DNA of 64,000 nt from Oxyruncus cristatus (taxonomy: Eukaryota; Chordata; Aves; Passeriformes; Cotingidae). Each line of letters begins with the position of its first letter. Position 1 is the first letter of the stretch. Below the pieces are notes generated by a model. The model was not told the DNA's origin. It saw nothing but the letters and a program-made list of their open reading frames with translations, and did not search any database. Where the stretch lies: positions 61,140 to 125,139 of the forward strand of contig VXAY01001966.1 in the NCBI GenBank assembly GCA_013399855.1, read 5' to 3'. Position numbers and translations under genes: made by a program. Shown piece by piece: positions 33,046 through 43,587 of this stretch.

Positions 33046-34599
33046 CCTCCCTGGTTTGTCCCCGTGCCCAGGAGCAGTGGGTGGCAGTGCCAGCAGCAGC
33101 GCCGGGCACGGCTTCTCCCTGCAGGCTGCAGCCAAAGCTTCCCCACAGTTCAGCACTAAAAGGCGGCGGATGGTTCCCGGTGTGAATTACAGCGAGCGGG
33201 GCTGGAAAGGCAGCGCTCACCGGGGGCAAAGGGAGGCATCCACAGACCCGGCCAGCCACGGCAGAGCGGGGCAGGAGGGACATTTGCAGCCGGGCTGGGA
33301 ACGGGCGGGAAGGGGAGCCCAGTCCGGCCACGGAAAATTTTTAGGAGGGGGAATGATCTTGTCCCTGGCCGCGCAGAGGGAGACAGGCAGCGAGGTCTGG
33401 AGCCCAGGGACTCTGTCCTCGGCTGCTCTAATTCTGGTTCACAGGTTGGTTGGGTCTGCTCGGTCCTGCCTTCTCCACCCTCCTGGAAAGGGCGTGGCAA
33501 GGTGCAGCACGTTCGGACACCTCACCTCGGCCGAACTTCTGCAGAATAAAGAAGGGGCACAGCTCTGTTTATACCCCAAATGGGCTTGCAGGGAGAGCCT
33601 GATTCAGCCACCAGCAGAGACACAGGAGGAGGGACCAAGTTTTGCATTTCAGGGCTGATGAGGATTCCTACAAAGAGGAAACCAGCCTCTGGAGGCGGCT
33701 CCTGCTCCCTCTGCATCCCAGCCATCCTTGAGGACACAGTCCTGGAGCCCTCTGGCTACAGAAGGAGGGTTCAGCTTTGGGGCAGCAGCCTGGTGTGCTG
33801 GATATAATTCAGCTGATAGTTTATTATTTAATAGTTTATAGTTTCTGAGTGCTTTGTCCCCTCCCTGCCTCAGTTTCCCTGGTGTAAAATGGAGAGGGAA
33901 GCGTTGTAGCAGTGGGGGATGAGCAGCTGAGCCTGGGAGATGCTCCTGTAGGAATTATCCGTACTGGGGGATGCCACAGCTGGGCTTGCCTTTGGCTGCT
34001 GTGGTGGGGCCAAAGGTGGCTTTGGAGGCAGCAAAAGCTGAAATGATCTTATCTCTGGGTGAAAAGCATCAGGGTGGCTCATGGCCCAGGGACAAGAGAG
34101 GTCCATCAGTGAGGGCGAAGCACCTGAAAGGTGAAGGGGCCAAACGGTTCCAAGGCTGTTCCAGGGTCTGCTCTCCTGGTAACAGCACTCAGGGTTATAA
34201 ATTCAAGCGCATTTTGTCCCATATAATCTTTGGGCTTGGCCTTAAGGTAATTCCATGGGTGGCTGAGAGTCACAAGGCATCGCCTTGCAGACTGTGACAG
34301 GTTCTGTCTGTGCTTGGACCCTCTGCTCCCACCTCAGCCCAGCTGGGAAAGCCCCCCCTACCCGGGTGCTGCCGTGGCCCTGGGCCCCTCCCCTGCTGTG
34401 GTGCTGGGGGGCTGTACAGAGACAGAAATCCCGGGGTTTAATTCTGGATCTCAACAAAACCGGGCAAAAAATCCTGCCGAGCACCGAGCCAGTGTGGAGG
34501 GGGGTGACTCCAGACCCTGCTTAGCCCCCTCTCATCCCTGGGTTGATCCCCTCTCATTCCCATTCCTGCAGCGGGCACTAGGGATGCTCTCATGTTCGG
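33046..34599. other. Upstream flank of ASIC2, no gene seen
   Basis: No CR1 and no recognised coding sequence. It includes the MIR-like remnant at 33858-33900 and, before it, a short AT-rich stretch of repeated TAGTTTAT-like words near 33817-33843. GC content rises toward the CpG-rich region. Confidence 0.5.
33858..33900 (+). mobile_element. MIR/CORE-SINE-like 3' remnant
   Basis: CTCCCTGCCTCAGTTTCCCT followed by GGTGTAAAATGGAGAGGGAA resembles the conserved MIR segment containing CTCAGTTTCC and TGTAAAATGG. Ancient MIR copies are known in amniotes including birds. The call rests on about 40 bp recalled from the family consensus. Confidence 0.45.
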
Positions 34600-35130
34600 A
34601 GGCATCGTCACAGGATCTGCAGCATCTCTTGGGCAGGAAACCGTTCCCATTTGCCTCCTCCCCCCTCCTCCTTCCCAGCCTCCCGGCTGAGCGCACATCT
34701 GGGCGCGTCTTCCCCGAACCCATCCGTCACAGCTGCCTTCCAGCGGCAAACAGAACATCTGGAGATCCTGCTGGCTCCGAACCTTCCCACCCGGGCGGTG
34801 CAGGAGCTGCTCGGCGCAGCCCCCCCAGGCACAGCCACGTCCAGACTCACCCCCCTACCCCCCCCGAGGCTGGAGTTCGGGGTCTCCGGTCGCAGCCCCC
34901 CGTGCCTGCCCTGCCCGGGCTCTCGCTGCCGCGGGGCTCGGTACCGGTGCGTGACTCGGGGCTCCCAGCGCTTCTCCCTCTGAGCCCCGCAGGGCAGGGA
35001 AACTCTGAGGCTCAGGGAGAAGATAAGAGACGCTGCAGCCCCGCCGCGTCTTGCCCTGCCTGGTTTTCGCTCTGAGCTGCAGAGTGATGGAGAAGAGGCT
35101 TCATTCCGCTGCTTTCTCCCCTGCTCGTCC

Positions 35131-35152
35131 GTGTGTGTGTGTGTGTGTGTGC
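35131..35152. repeat. (TG)n microsatellite
   Basis: About ten GT dinucleotides ending in GTGCACG, inside the CpG-rich upstream region. Confidence 0.93.
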
Positions 35153-35500
35153 ACGGAGCTGAGCAGCATTTCCCCCTCTTTCCTTTTATTTTTTTCAGCC
35201 TTTCCCTCTCCCCCTGGATTTTCTGCCCACCTTTCCCCGAGAGAAACACCAGTAACACCGGCAGCACAGGGCTGGGTTTCTGGCGTGCTGTTCTCTGCCC
35301 AAAATGGAGGGGTGGGGAGGAGGAGAGACGCCCGAATCCTGCAGCTCCCATTGCCGGAGCTCGGGGAGCATCACCCGGTGGGTCTGAAGGCATCAGCTCC
35401 GGGAAGCAGCATCCTCGGCTTTCCGCACTAGTTAACAGCCTGAGCGCTGCCTCGGCTCGTTTTAAACTCGCTCGCTCGCTTAACCTGCTCTCGCCTCGGC

Positions 35501-35557
35501 CGTGTGTGCGTGTGTGTGTGCGTGTGTGTGTGTGTGCGTGTGTGTGTGTGTGTGTGC
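35501..35557. repeat. (TG)n/(CG) alternating purine-pyrimidine tract
   Basis: About 57 bp of strictly alternating pyrimidine and purine, mostly TG with several CG steps (for example CGTGTGTGCGTGTG). Such tracts can form Z-DNA. It lies about 140-200 bp upstream of the TATA-like box and directly before the inverted CCAAT box. Confidence 0.93.
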
Positions 35558-35577
35558 AGGGGGAGGACTTTATTGCC

Positions 35578-35582
35578 ATTGG
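35578..35582 (-). promoter_or_regulatory. Inverted CCAAT box
   Basis: ATTGG within TATTGCCATTGGCTCAGC reads CCAAT on the - strand. It lies about 115 bp upstream of the TATA-like box. NF-Y binding would be expected from the core plus context, but the distance to any start site is not known. Confidence 0.4.
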
Positions 35583-35695
35583 CTCAGCTCTCGCTGCCCA
35601 CCCACATCTCTTCCACATCACCTTGGTGTCTCCCTAAATAAAACCAGCCCTCCTTATCGCACCGAGGAAATCAAGAGCGAGAGTTTGAATGGATT

Positions 35696-35707
35696 TTATA
35701 TAAATAT
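35696..35707 (+). promoter_or_regulatory. TATA-like box upstream of ASIC2a
   Basis: TTTATATAAATATT lies about 180 bp upstream of the ASIC2a ATG. If used, transcription would start near 35725-35735, giving a 5' untranslated region of about 150 bases without any upstream ATG. The stretch from 35711 to 35882 indeed has no ATG. Alternative TATA-less starts within the CpG-rich region are equally possible. Confidence 0.4.
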
Positions 35708-35882
35708 TTACCCCGACGAAGCCGCTGCTGAGCTCGTGGGATAAACTCGCGGCAGCTGCTCTCACCCCCCTTCTCCCGCCCGCCCCTTCAAGGCTTTCAT
35801 TACTTGGGAGAGAGGAGAGATCCAGATCCCAGTTCTAGCTGCAGACTGACCCAAAAAGCAGTGCCAGGATTTTAACTTAGCT

Positions 35883-36446
35883 ATGGATCTGAAGGACAGC
35901 ACCAGCGAGGGCAGCATGGGCAGCCTGCAGCCTTCCAGCATCCAGATCTTCGCCAACACCACCACGCTCCACGGGCTCCGCCACGTCTTCGTCTACGGCC
36001 CGGTGACCATCCGGCGCCTGCTCTGGACCTTGGCCTTTGTGGGCTCGCTGGGGCTGCTCCTGGTGGAGAGCTCAGACAGGGTGGCTTTCTACTTCTCCTA
36101 CCAGCACGTGACCAAAGTGGACGAGGTGGTGGCCAACAGCCTGGTGTTCCCCGCTGTCACCATCTGTAACCTCAACGAGTTCCGCTTCTCCCGCCTCACC
36201 ACCAACGACCTGTACCACGCCGGGGAGCTGCTGGCCCTGCTCGACGTCAACCTGCAGATCCCCAACCCCCACCTGGCTGACCCTGCTGTCCTGGCCATCC
36301 TGCAGGAGAAGGCCAACTTCAAGCACTACAAGCCCAAAGTGTTCAGCATGCAGGAGTTCCTGGCGCGGGTGGGCCACGACCTGAAGGATATGATGCTGTA
36401 CTGCAAGTTCAAAGGGCAGGAGTGCAACCACGAGGACTTCAAAACT
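35883..36446 (+). CDS. ASIC2: ASIC2 first coding exon, ASIC2a isoform (acid-sensing ion channel subunit 2), partial
   Basis: ASIC2 is a subunit of trimeric, proton-gated, mostly sodium-selective channels of the ENaC/degenerin family in the neuronal plasma membrane. This exon gives 188 residues and ends in phase 0. It covers a cytoplasmic N-terminus (1 to about 44) with the family HG gating motif at H30-G31, then membrane segment 1 (about 45-70, LLWTLAFVGSLGLLLVE core). The palm start YFSYQHVTKVDEV follows, with H75 at the position of the proton-sensing His of mammalian ASIC2a, then the family block FPAVTICNLN (89-98). The finger-domain start carries C174 and C181, a likely disulphide pair. 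The ATG has G at -3 and +4, an in-frame TGA lies 34-36 bases upstream, and no in-frame ATG lies between. ASIC2a and ASIC2b differ in their first exon; this sequence matches 2a. The pore, second membrane segment and C-terminus are encoded by later exons outside the window. Compared with mammalian ASIC2a as I recall it, three extra residues (SMG) follow residue 10. Confidence 0.95.
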
Positions 36447-36452
36447 GTGAGT
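36447..36452 (+). other. ASIC2: 5' splice donor of the ASIC2a first exon
   Basis: GTGAGT directly follows codon 188 (ACT, Thr), a near-consensus donor at exactly the ASIC2a/2b divergence point known in mammals. Reading on through it adds 30 unrelated residues and a stop, confirming that the protein match ends here. Confidence 0.93.
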
Positions 36453-37361
36453 ATGAGCAGACGCTCTGCTTTTCCTCTTCTCTGGGTGTGTGGATGGTGG
36501 TGTTGCAGGGCCAGGGCAGCACCGGAGGTCACTGGCTGAGCCATGTGGGCACGGAGCGGTGGGTGAGCCGCTGCCAGGCTCTGGCGTGGCAGAGGAGGAG
36601 CAGGAGCTGCCTGTTGAGCTGAAGTTTGTTTGTTGGAGTCCTAACGGGGCGGGTTTTGTGGGGCCAGACCTGCAAGGGGCTGCAGCAGGTCCAGCCTCCA
36701 TCCTGCATGAGGCCCATGGCACCCAGGTGGCTGTTTGGTGTCAGAGCAGGGCATCAGATGGGTGCTGCTGAGCATCGCGGGCGGCTTGGGGCTCTCTTGC
36801 TTTGGGCAGTGGATGTCAGGAGCTGAAGGAAGCAGAGAAGGCTGGAAAGGGGCCAGCAAGAAGGGCAGGGGCTTGGGGCTGCTCTGAGTGCTGTCCAGGT
36901 GTATTGGCCCAGGTGTTCGGAGATGTGCTGGGATTATGGAAGGGGAGATTTTTTTCTGCTTGTTCCTGGTGTTCGTGACTCATAAATCTTGGTTTGCTGA
37001 GGAGTGTGGGCAGCAGCTGGGTACCTCCCTGGTGCTGTGACATTCCTGGTGCTGTGCTGGAGAGAAGGGGGGGGAAGAGGAGAAGAAGAGGGAAAGAAAT
37101 GGGGCTGAGCTCTGATCCCAGTCTGCTCCGAGGCTGGGGGAGGTGGAGCGAGCCGGGTACTTGAGCATCCTGAGGGAAGCAGGCACTGCTCACTTCCAGC
37201 TCCTGGCTGGCACCCTGCTGGCAGTGCAGGCTGCCCTGGGTGCCTGGGCTGGCAGAAGGTGTCAGGGGCACAATAAAAAGAATAAGCAGGTTGTCTGGAA
37301 GAAGTGGTGCCCCTCTGCACTGCTGGGGCAGGCGAGGGGGCTGCAGAGGGGGCTGTGCCCC

Positions 37362-37440
37362 CAGGCTGGGGGTTTGAGTCCCATCCTGGCTGAGATGTGG
37401 GGGTGCTGGGGACTGGGTAAGTCACACCGTGCTCTCAGGC
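37362..37440 (+). mobile_element. Possible MIR/CORE-SINE remnant
   Basis: GGGGGTTTGAGTCCCATCC followed about 35 bp later by GACTGGGTAAGTCACAC resembles the MIR 5' box-B region and the following 'gggcaagtcac' motif. A further MIR-like text (CTGTGCCTCGGTTTTTGCCTG) lies at 37769-37789, so the copy may have been split. Evidence is weak. Confidence 0.3.
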
Positions 37441-37593
37441 CACACTGGCCAGTCCCTTGGCACTGCCTGAGCTGTCTGGGGGGGTCGGTGTTCCTGGAGT
37501 CAGCAATGCTCCAGCTCTCACGTGCTTGTTTCTCCGGGAGCGATGCTGCTTGTTCTGCTCACTGCCCTGTGTCCTGGCAGGTTTTGTGCTGGT

Positions 37594-37650
37594 CCGGTTT
37601 GTCAGCAGGATCTTTGTCCGGTTTGTCAGCAGGATCTTTGTCTGGTTTTA
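37594..37650. repeat. 24-bp tandem repeat, 2.3 copies
   Basis: CCGGTTTGTCAGCAGGATCT plus TTGT starts at 37594 and again at 37618, followed by a partial third copy TCTGGTTTT. Confidence 0.92.
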
Positions 37651-39300
37651 GGAGAAGGGAGTATTTTCTGCCTCTGCTGCTTCTGGATCTCCCAGAAAGT
37701 GAGCCCTGCTTCAGGGTCGCTGCCATCACCTGGACTGTGCTGCCTTTAAACCTCTGAGCAGGAACATTCTGTGCCTCGGTTTTTGCCTGTGCATAACCCT
37801 GATGCCTTGCCCTGGGTACCCAGGCAAACCACTCCCTTGTTTCTGCTCCCTGGGCAGGTCTGAGCGGAGGGTGGGGGTCGGGTGGGTCACGGGAGGGGGT
37901 CAACAAAGGCCCAAGCAGAGGGGTTTGCTAAGGACAAGCCGTGTGGGACCAAGTCTGGAGAATGGGATGGAAAAGGAGACACAGGTGCCAAAGTCCAGGG
38001 GACAGAAGAGTTGGGGAGTGAGGACAGATCCCTCCCTTACAGGATGGACAGACCTCCCTTATCCGTGGCGAGGGTGTGGGGAGCAGGAGCTGCTTTCCCA
38101 GTGGACTTCCCAATAGTGCAATAAAACACCAGCCAAAAGCAAAAGCCTCAAAGCCAGGGAGCAAACAACACCTCCAGAACATCTGCAGGCCTTAAAAGAG
38201 AGGGGTTTCCCTGTTTCCCTCCACTCCCTTCTCTCAGAGAAGGCAGGAGCTCTTGGCAGCCCCCCCGGGACACAGTGGGGTGTCAGCCCTGGCCAGTTAG
38301 TTTTTCGAGGCAGCTGCTCCTGAAGCAATGATTTATTTCCTTTTTTTCCACGGGGGGGATACAGCAGCTTCCAGAAAGACAAACATTCCCTGTCCGCCAA
38401 GGGAATGCCCTGGTAAAACAGACCAGGGCCAGCTAGAAAAACAGAGGATATTATGGACTGACAGTGCTTGTCCTTGTCAAAGTGCTGGGGAGATTCAGTG
38501 CAACACTTCAGCCCATTCTGCAAAGCAGGTCCTGGATGATCCAGAAGACAACACTGCTTGTTGTGCCTCTAACAGGGGCAGGGGTTCAGTCTCCCTGACT
38601 CCAGGTAACCCCTCAGGTTATGGAAATCCAGGAGGCATCGCTCAGCAGGGACACAACAACCCTGCTCTTCCTGCCAGATTTTACCTCTCGGAGATAAAAG
38701 GCAGCAAAAAAAGTGTCTGCTTGAAGGATGAGCAGGTTTTTTTTCCCCAGGGAGAAGCTGGAAAGGTCTTTGAGCTGCCTCCAGGCTGAATCAGAACCTC
38801 ACGTCCTGGATGAATTTTGCATTTAATCACCACCAACCTGTTGCAGCTGCGCTGGGGCTCTGTGACAGCCCATCCATCCTGCTGCAGCACCCACAGGAGA
38901 AGCATTACCTGACTTGTTTCCTGAAGGGAAACAGGGTGTAAATCCCAGAGCACTTCTGTGAGACGTCAGCAGGGTAGAAGAACTGTCGGGTTGGGGTTTT
39001 TTTCTGTACTCCCCAAATTCGGGCCCCCGGGAGCAGAAGAGGCAGGACCTTTGCAGCAGGAGGCTGCACCAAAGCAGGAACTCTGCAATCAGGTGCTGCT
39101 GGAGGAGTCAGTGCAGTGCTTTTGGTGCATGGAGGGGTGTGTGGTGTGCAGGGTGTCCCTGGAGAAAGCACACGGTGCTGTTGCCTCGTGGGGAAGCAGG
39201 AGCTGGAAACTGGCACTTTGAAAACACGACTTTACCCTCCTTCCTCCTCCACCTCCCTGTTTAAATTCTCTGTCGCTGCTTTACCACCAGGGTTTGAGCT

Positions 39301-39378
39301 GTGCTCTCCCTCCACTCCCTGTTTTCTCCCCAGGATAATGTGCTCTCCCTCCACTCCCTGTTTTCTCCCCAGGACGAT
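39301..39378. repeat. 39-bp tandem duplication
   Basis: The unit beginning GTGCTCTCCCTCCACTCCCT and ending CCCCAGGATAAT is repeated once with two or three changes, starting at 39301 and 39340. The units contain polypyrimidine-AG, like a 3' splice site, but no exon follows. Confidence 0.93.
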
Positions 39379-42300
39379 GCCTCTGAGACATTTCCCCCTG
39401 TTGGGGTGTGCCCAGAGGAGCGAGTCCCCCAAGCTTTTCTGCAGAGACACCCCAAAGGGATGGCGAGGATGTGCTGATCCTGTGCTGGCACTGCCACAGA
39501 GCAGCAGCTCGGATAATGCAGAGCTCTGCTGTAGGCAGGGCAGTGGAGAAGAGACAACTGGCAGAGCACACTTTAGCAAAGCCCTCCCCTTGGAGTGTTT
39601 GGAGGAGGAAAGCCTGAAAACAGCAGCAGCCAAGGAAACCCCCTCCTTTTTTCCTGCTCCTGCTCCTCTCCAGGAGGTCCTGGTTGGAGATGACCTGGCA
39701 GATGGGACTTTTCTGGAGGAGCTGTGCTCAGGCTGCTCCTTGTGACTTGAAGGTCTTCCCATCCCACCGCTGCTGAGCCTGGGGAAGCCGTGGCTCGTCG
39801 CTGCTGGGATTTTCTGGGAGAGCCTGTGGGTTTGCTGGAGCAAAGCCTCTTTCCTGGGATTCTTAGGGTGGCCCGTGGCCCTTTGCTGTTCCACCCCCTG
39901 GGCAATGGCAGGGGAGCCTCGGGGGGGACAATTTGGTGCGTGGCCCAGCAAATGTGTGGGAGAAAAACCCGTGAAAACCCCTTTCAGCCCACGGGGCAAA
40001 CCCAGCGCGATGGCCTGGGAGTGGACACCGGGAATAGGAGCAGCAGGGGAGTGGGAAATCTCAGTGCCCCCAGGGTGAGAAACGCTCCCCAGCAGCCCGG
40101 CCCTGCCAGGCTGGGGCAGTAGGGGTGTGTTCCTGGTGTTCTGACGGCTCAAAGTGTTCCCAGTCGGGTCCTTTGCTGAATGCAGTGTGTGGACTGGGCT
40201 CCCTCCCACATCCACTTCATTCCAGGGAACACAGTGGCTTCCCCTGGGCCTGCTCTGCCATGTTTATTTCCCTGGCCATGACAACTGAAGGATAGAACTC
40301 ATCTATTTTCAATACACATTCTTCTGACAGACGGGGGCCACGTAATGGAGGGGATCTCATGTGGGTATCGCTATTTCAAGACACAAGTTTCTGTCAATCT
40401 CTCTGTCTCCTCCCATGCATATTTTCTTCTCCCGTTCTTTCCCGTGCATCCATGGGGTCAGTGATTAGTGAATGGCCTTCGCTTTTTACACTGATTAGTC
40501 CATTCTCAACTCTTATTACACAACTTCCACTTCCCGCAGTAATAAATAAATAAATAGACAAATAATCGTGATGGTGGCTGCTAGATTTGGAGAAACTTTG
40601 CTTTTCCCTTGAACAAGTTTTCTGGAGCACCGTGGCCTCCCCCAAAGTTTGCCGCAGAGCCTGAGCTGCCAGAATGAGCTCTGCAATCCTGTGACGACTT
40701 TTACACAAAAGGGTGGGGTTTTATTCCAAAGAGACCAAATCCTTGCGCGGCCTTCCCAGGATTGTGGACGTCTGGACTGTGGCATGTGGAGTTTGGAGGT
40801 TCAGTGTGTGGGCACAGGGTTATTGTGCTGCCGCTGGCGGGTGTCTCAGGTGGTGTCTGTGTGAACTGAGGTGGATTGTTCCTGGGTCACACACCTCTGG
40901 CTGACATGCAAACCCTGCCCTTGAGAAATGCAGACCCTCGCTCTCCTCGGTGTTTTTCTGGACTGAGTTTGTCTGTCCCCTGAGTGTGGAAGTGCTTCCC
41001 CCTTTGTATTTCCTTTATTTACCACAAACTGGTAGGGTAACGCTTTAAATTCAGGAAGCTTCACGGGGGGGTGCCAGTTGGGCTGAATGTTCAGGAAAAA
41101 GACCTTCCTGGGTTTGGATGGTCGATGGACTTCATCTATCAAAGGCTGTAGAACTCCAGTGAGGTCTTTTCATGGCCAACCCAATTTTAAATCCTTTAAT
41201 ACTGAAAGGGTGAAACGGGGACAGATATTTCGGACGTGAGGCTGCAGCTCATTGACTTGGGACGTTGGTGCCACACATTTGAGAAGCTGAGACCCAGGAC
41301 CTGACCCTGTGATAAAACCCTCCTCGATGCTCTTTTAAAAGCTCTGTGCCTGGTTCTGGTTTGAGCTGCTTCTTGGCCAGGCAAACTGCCCTCCCTCACT
41401 GGGGCTTTGAGGTGGGGAGTGACCCAAACAGCTGAGACGTGTCAGAAATGGGCCCTGCCAGAGTGACACAAACTGCTGGAGGCTTGAGGGTTGAGAGCAG
41501 AGGGAGAGGAGCCCAGGGAGGGGCAAAGACAAAGGATTTGTGTGTGTCAGAGCCGGCTGAGGGCTCAGCCTTCCCTTGCCACGCACCTGGAGGAGAGCAA
41601 GAACCCCTCCTGACCTCCAAGTGATCCCCATCCATCACAGTTATTCATCAGGAGGCCAAGTGGGAGCTCCTCTGTCCCCTCCAAACCACCCCTGCCTGAG
41701 GATTTGCACCCAAAGCAGCGCCTGGAGCAAAATGCAAGAACTGCCCCTCAGCCGAGGAGGAAATGCTGAGCAAGAGGGGTGTCATCAGAGTTTTAGGGAT
41801 GGAGGAGGTGTCTTAGCGCTGCAGGGCTGTATCAGAACAGTCCTGGGAATTCCCTGAGCCTTTCCTTGCGTTGGGAACACCTCTGGGTGCGGCTTCTTGC
41901 ACACCTCAGCTCTCCAACTTGTCAGCTGTGGTGGGGGGGAAGGAGCCCTTCTCCCAGCCAGGCCCCCAGAGCTGCAGTGCTGAAAGCTGTGCAGAGGCAA
42001 AGCTGTAAACAGCGGAGAGCAAAGACGATAAATGTCTTTCAGCAGCCACGTCCTGGTGTTCTCCTTAGCCCCTGGCTCTCGGTGACTAACACAGCTCCTG
42101 TCACAGGCTCTCCCTGACAGCGGCTCCTGGGTCAGGACTCCTTGCTGTCTGCAGTGGACGGAGGGTGAAACCATGGGAAGCTTCCAAATGGACCCGTGCT
42201 CCTCCTAGACAGGGGAGAAGACTCGATTTAACCATGCCCCAAAACTAAGTTAAGGCCAGGAAAAACATGGAACACATCAGAAACCCAGCATGGTTTCCGT

Positions 42301-42654
42301 CTGGGGAGGGAACGTGGAACGACATACCCTGTCCTGACCTTCTCCCACACACCTCGTGCAGGTGGTCCTTGGAGACTTCTTGGCTAACAATGAATAACCT
42401 CCCAGATGTTCCCTCGCAGGGAATCTTTGTGCTTGTCTGACCAAGGGCACTGGTGCCCCCTGAAAAAGCCTGGTGTGAGTGCTGCAAACCCCTCAGTGGC
42501 TTTAAACGCTCCCTGAAAGGTTCTGCCCACCACGTCCACGAGCCCCACAGACAGAAATGGGGGAAACTCTGACCCGTTCATGAAGGGAAACAGGACAAGT
42601 TCTCACTGAATTAAAGCAGAAAAGAGGTCTGACTTTGGTGAGAACTTCTGGGTG

Positions 42655-42712
42655 AGGGTCTGGGTGGCCTCTTGAGGTCCCTTCCAAACTGAACTGTTTT
42701 ATGATTCTATGA
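42655..42712 (+). mobile_element. CR1 LINE 3' end stub
   Basis: GGCCTCTTGAGGTCCCTTCC, a diverged AACTGAACTG, then TTTTATGATTCTATGAC is a CR1 end with a two-unit tail. Confidence 0.8.
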
Positions 42713-42773
42713 CAAAAAACAGGTGCAGACCTGCTGGGTTTTAAATCGTTTTGGTGTCTCTGTTTTTTCATGG

Positions 42774-43058
42774 AAACACAGAATCCCAGAATGTTTTGGG
42801 TTGGAAGAGACCTTAAAAACCATCCAGTGCCCCCCCCTGCCATGGGTAGGGACACCCTCCACCAGCCCAGGTTGCTCCAGCCTGGCCTTGGACACTTCCA
42901 GGGATCCAGAGGCAGTCACAACTTCTCTGGGCAACCTGTGCCAGGGCCTCCCCACCCTCCCAGCCAGGAATTCCTTCCCGATGTCCAATCTAAACCTCCT
43001 GTGTTTCAGTTTCAAGCCATTCCCCCTTGTCCTGTCCCTCCAGACCCTTGTCCAAAGT
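42774..43058 (-). mobile_element. CR1 LINE 3' fragment
   Basis: AACACAGAATCCCAGAATG tail, GGGTTGGAAGAGACCTTAAA, CATGGGTAGGGACACCCTCC, CACAACTTCTCTGGGCAACC and CCATTCCCCCTTGTCCTGTC. It is the only antisense CR1 recognised in the ASIC2 intron part of this window, and stands tail to tail with the stub before it. Confidence 0.94.
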
Positions 43059-43587
43059 CAAACATCCCTACAGTGCCACAGGCAGGGCAGTGAGGACTAA
43101 ATTAATTGCAGGGGAGAGTTAATGACCAGTGGGAGGAATTAATGAAAGCTTCACCCTTAGCTACCGAAACTTCCACTGCTCCCTGGCACTAAATTGGGTG
43201 CTGTAACAGAGACATCCATGAAAGCCTCCGTGTTCCTTCCACCTCCTCCTGCCAGGCTGTGGAGGAGCTCGTGGGATCCCTCCTTGCCTTGTCACACGTG
43301 GAGCAGTGGTGTCAGCAGAGCTGGGAACTCCCAGCAGCTCTCCAGGGCTGGGGGGAACCTGTGAAGGAGGAACGAGGACGTCAAGAACGAGGACCTCAAA
43401 GGGGTGGTGGTGTCACCTTTTGGGAGGTGGGAGGCACTCCCAGCCATCTGGAGAGGGGTGATTTGTTTGAGGGGGACCTCGGGTGAGAACTGACATTTGA
43501 TTTCTTGGTCTCTCTGTGAAAACACGAACCAGAACCTGCAGTTTCTGTTCATCACACTGGTATTTTTCTCTGGATATACTGGTGGGA

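Larger units (their letters stand above)
34600..36460. promoter_or_regulatory. ASIC2: CpG-rich region over the ASIC2a promoter and first exon
   Basis: CpG density is clearly higher than in the rest of the window. For example, about 14 CpG occur within 34861-34980, with dense clusters at 34680-34730, 35455-35510, 35714-35760 and through the exon. The region contains the TATA-like box, inverted CCAAT box and two TG-type repeats listed separately. It is probably a CpG-island promoter; edges are approximate because I judged density by eye. Confidence 0.75.
36447..42654 (+). other. ASIC2: Start of the ASIC2 intron, CR1-free part
   Basis: Intron sequence with no recognised exon. It holds MIR-like text at 37362-37440 and 37748-37800 and short duplications at 37594-37650 and 39301-39378. 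Open frames of 100-330 codons at 38.3-40.2 kb are on both strands, overlap one another and match nothing I recognise. In mammals this intron is extremely long, which agrees with seeing no second exon in the remaining 27.5 kb. Confidence 0.7.

Noticed and set aside
32648..33658. A 336-codon open frame on the + strand
   Set aside because: It runs through a CR1 copy at 32904-33045 and GC-rich unique sequence, with no recognised domain or conserved composition. GC-rich DNA gives long frames by chance.
34608..35621. A 337-codon open frame on the - strand upstream of ASIC2
   Set aside because: It lies in the CpG-rich promoter region and reads through both TG repeats, giving Thr-His runs. No domain was recognised.
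36447..36536. Continuation of the ASIC2 frame for 30 more codons
   Set aside because: The protein match ends exactly at the GTGAGT donor and the following residues are unrelated, so this is intron read-through.
37362..37390. tRNA-like GGTTTGAGTCCC motif
   Set aside because: No acceptor stem, D-arm or anticodon arm can be paired around it. A MIR-type SINE remnant explains the motif better.
39301..39745. Possible exon after two polypyrimidine-CAGG stretches
   Set aside because: The stretches are copies of one 39-bp duplication. The following frame matches no protein and does not resemble ASIC2 exon 2, which should continue the finger domain.
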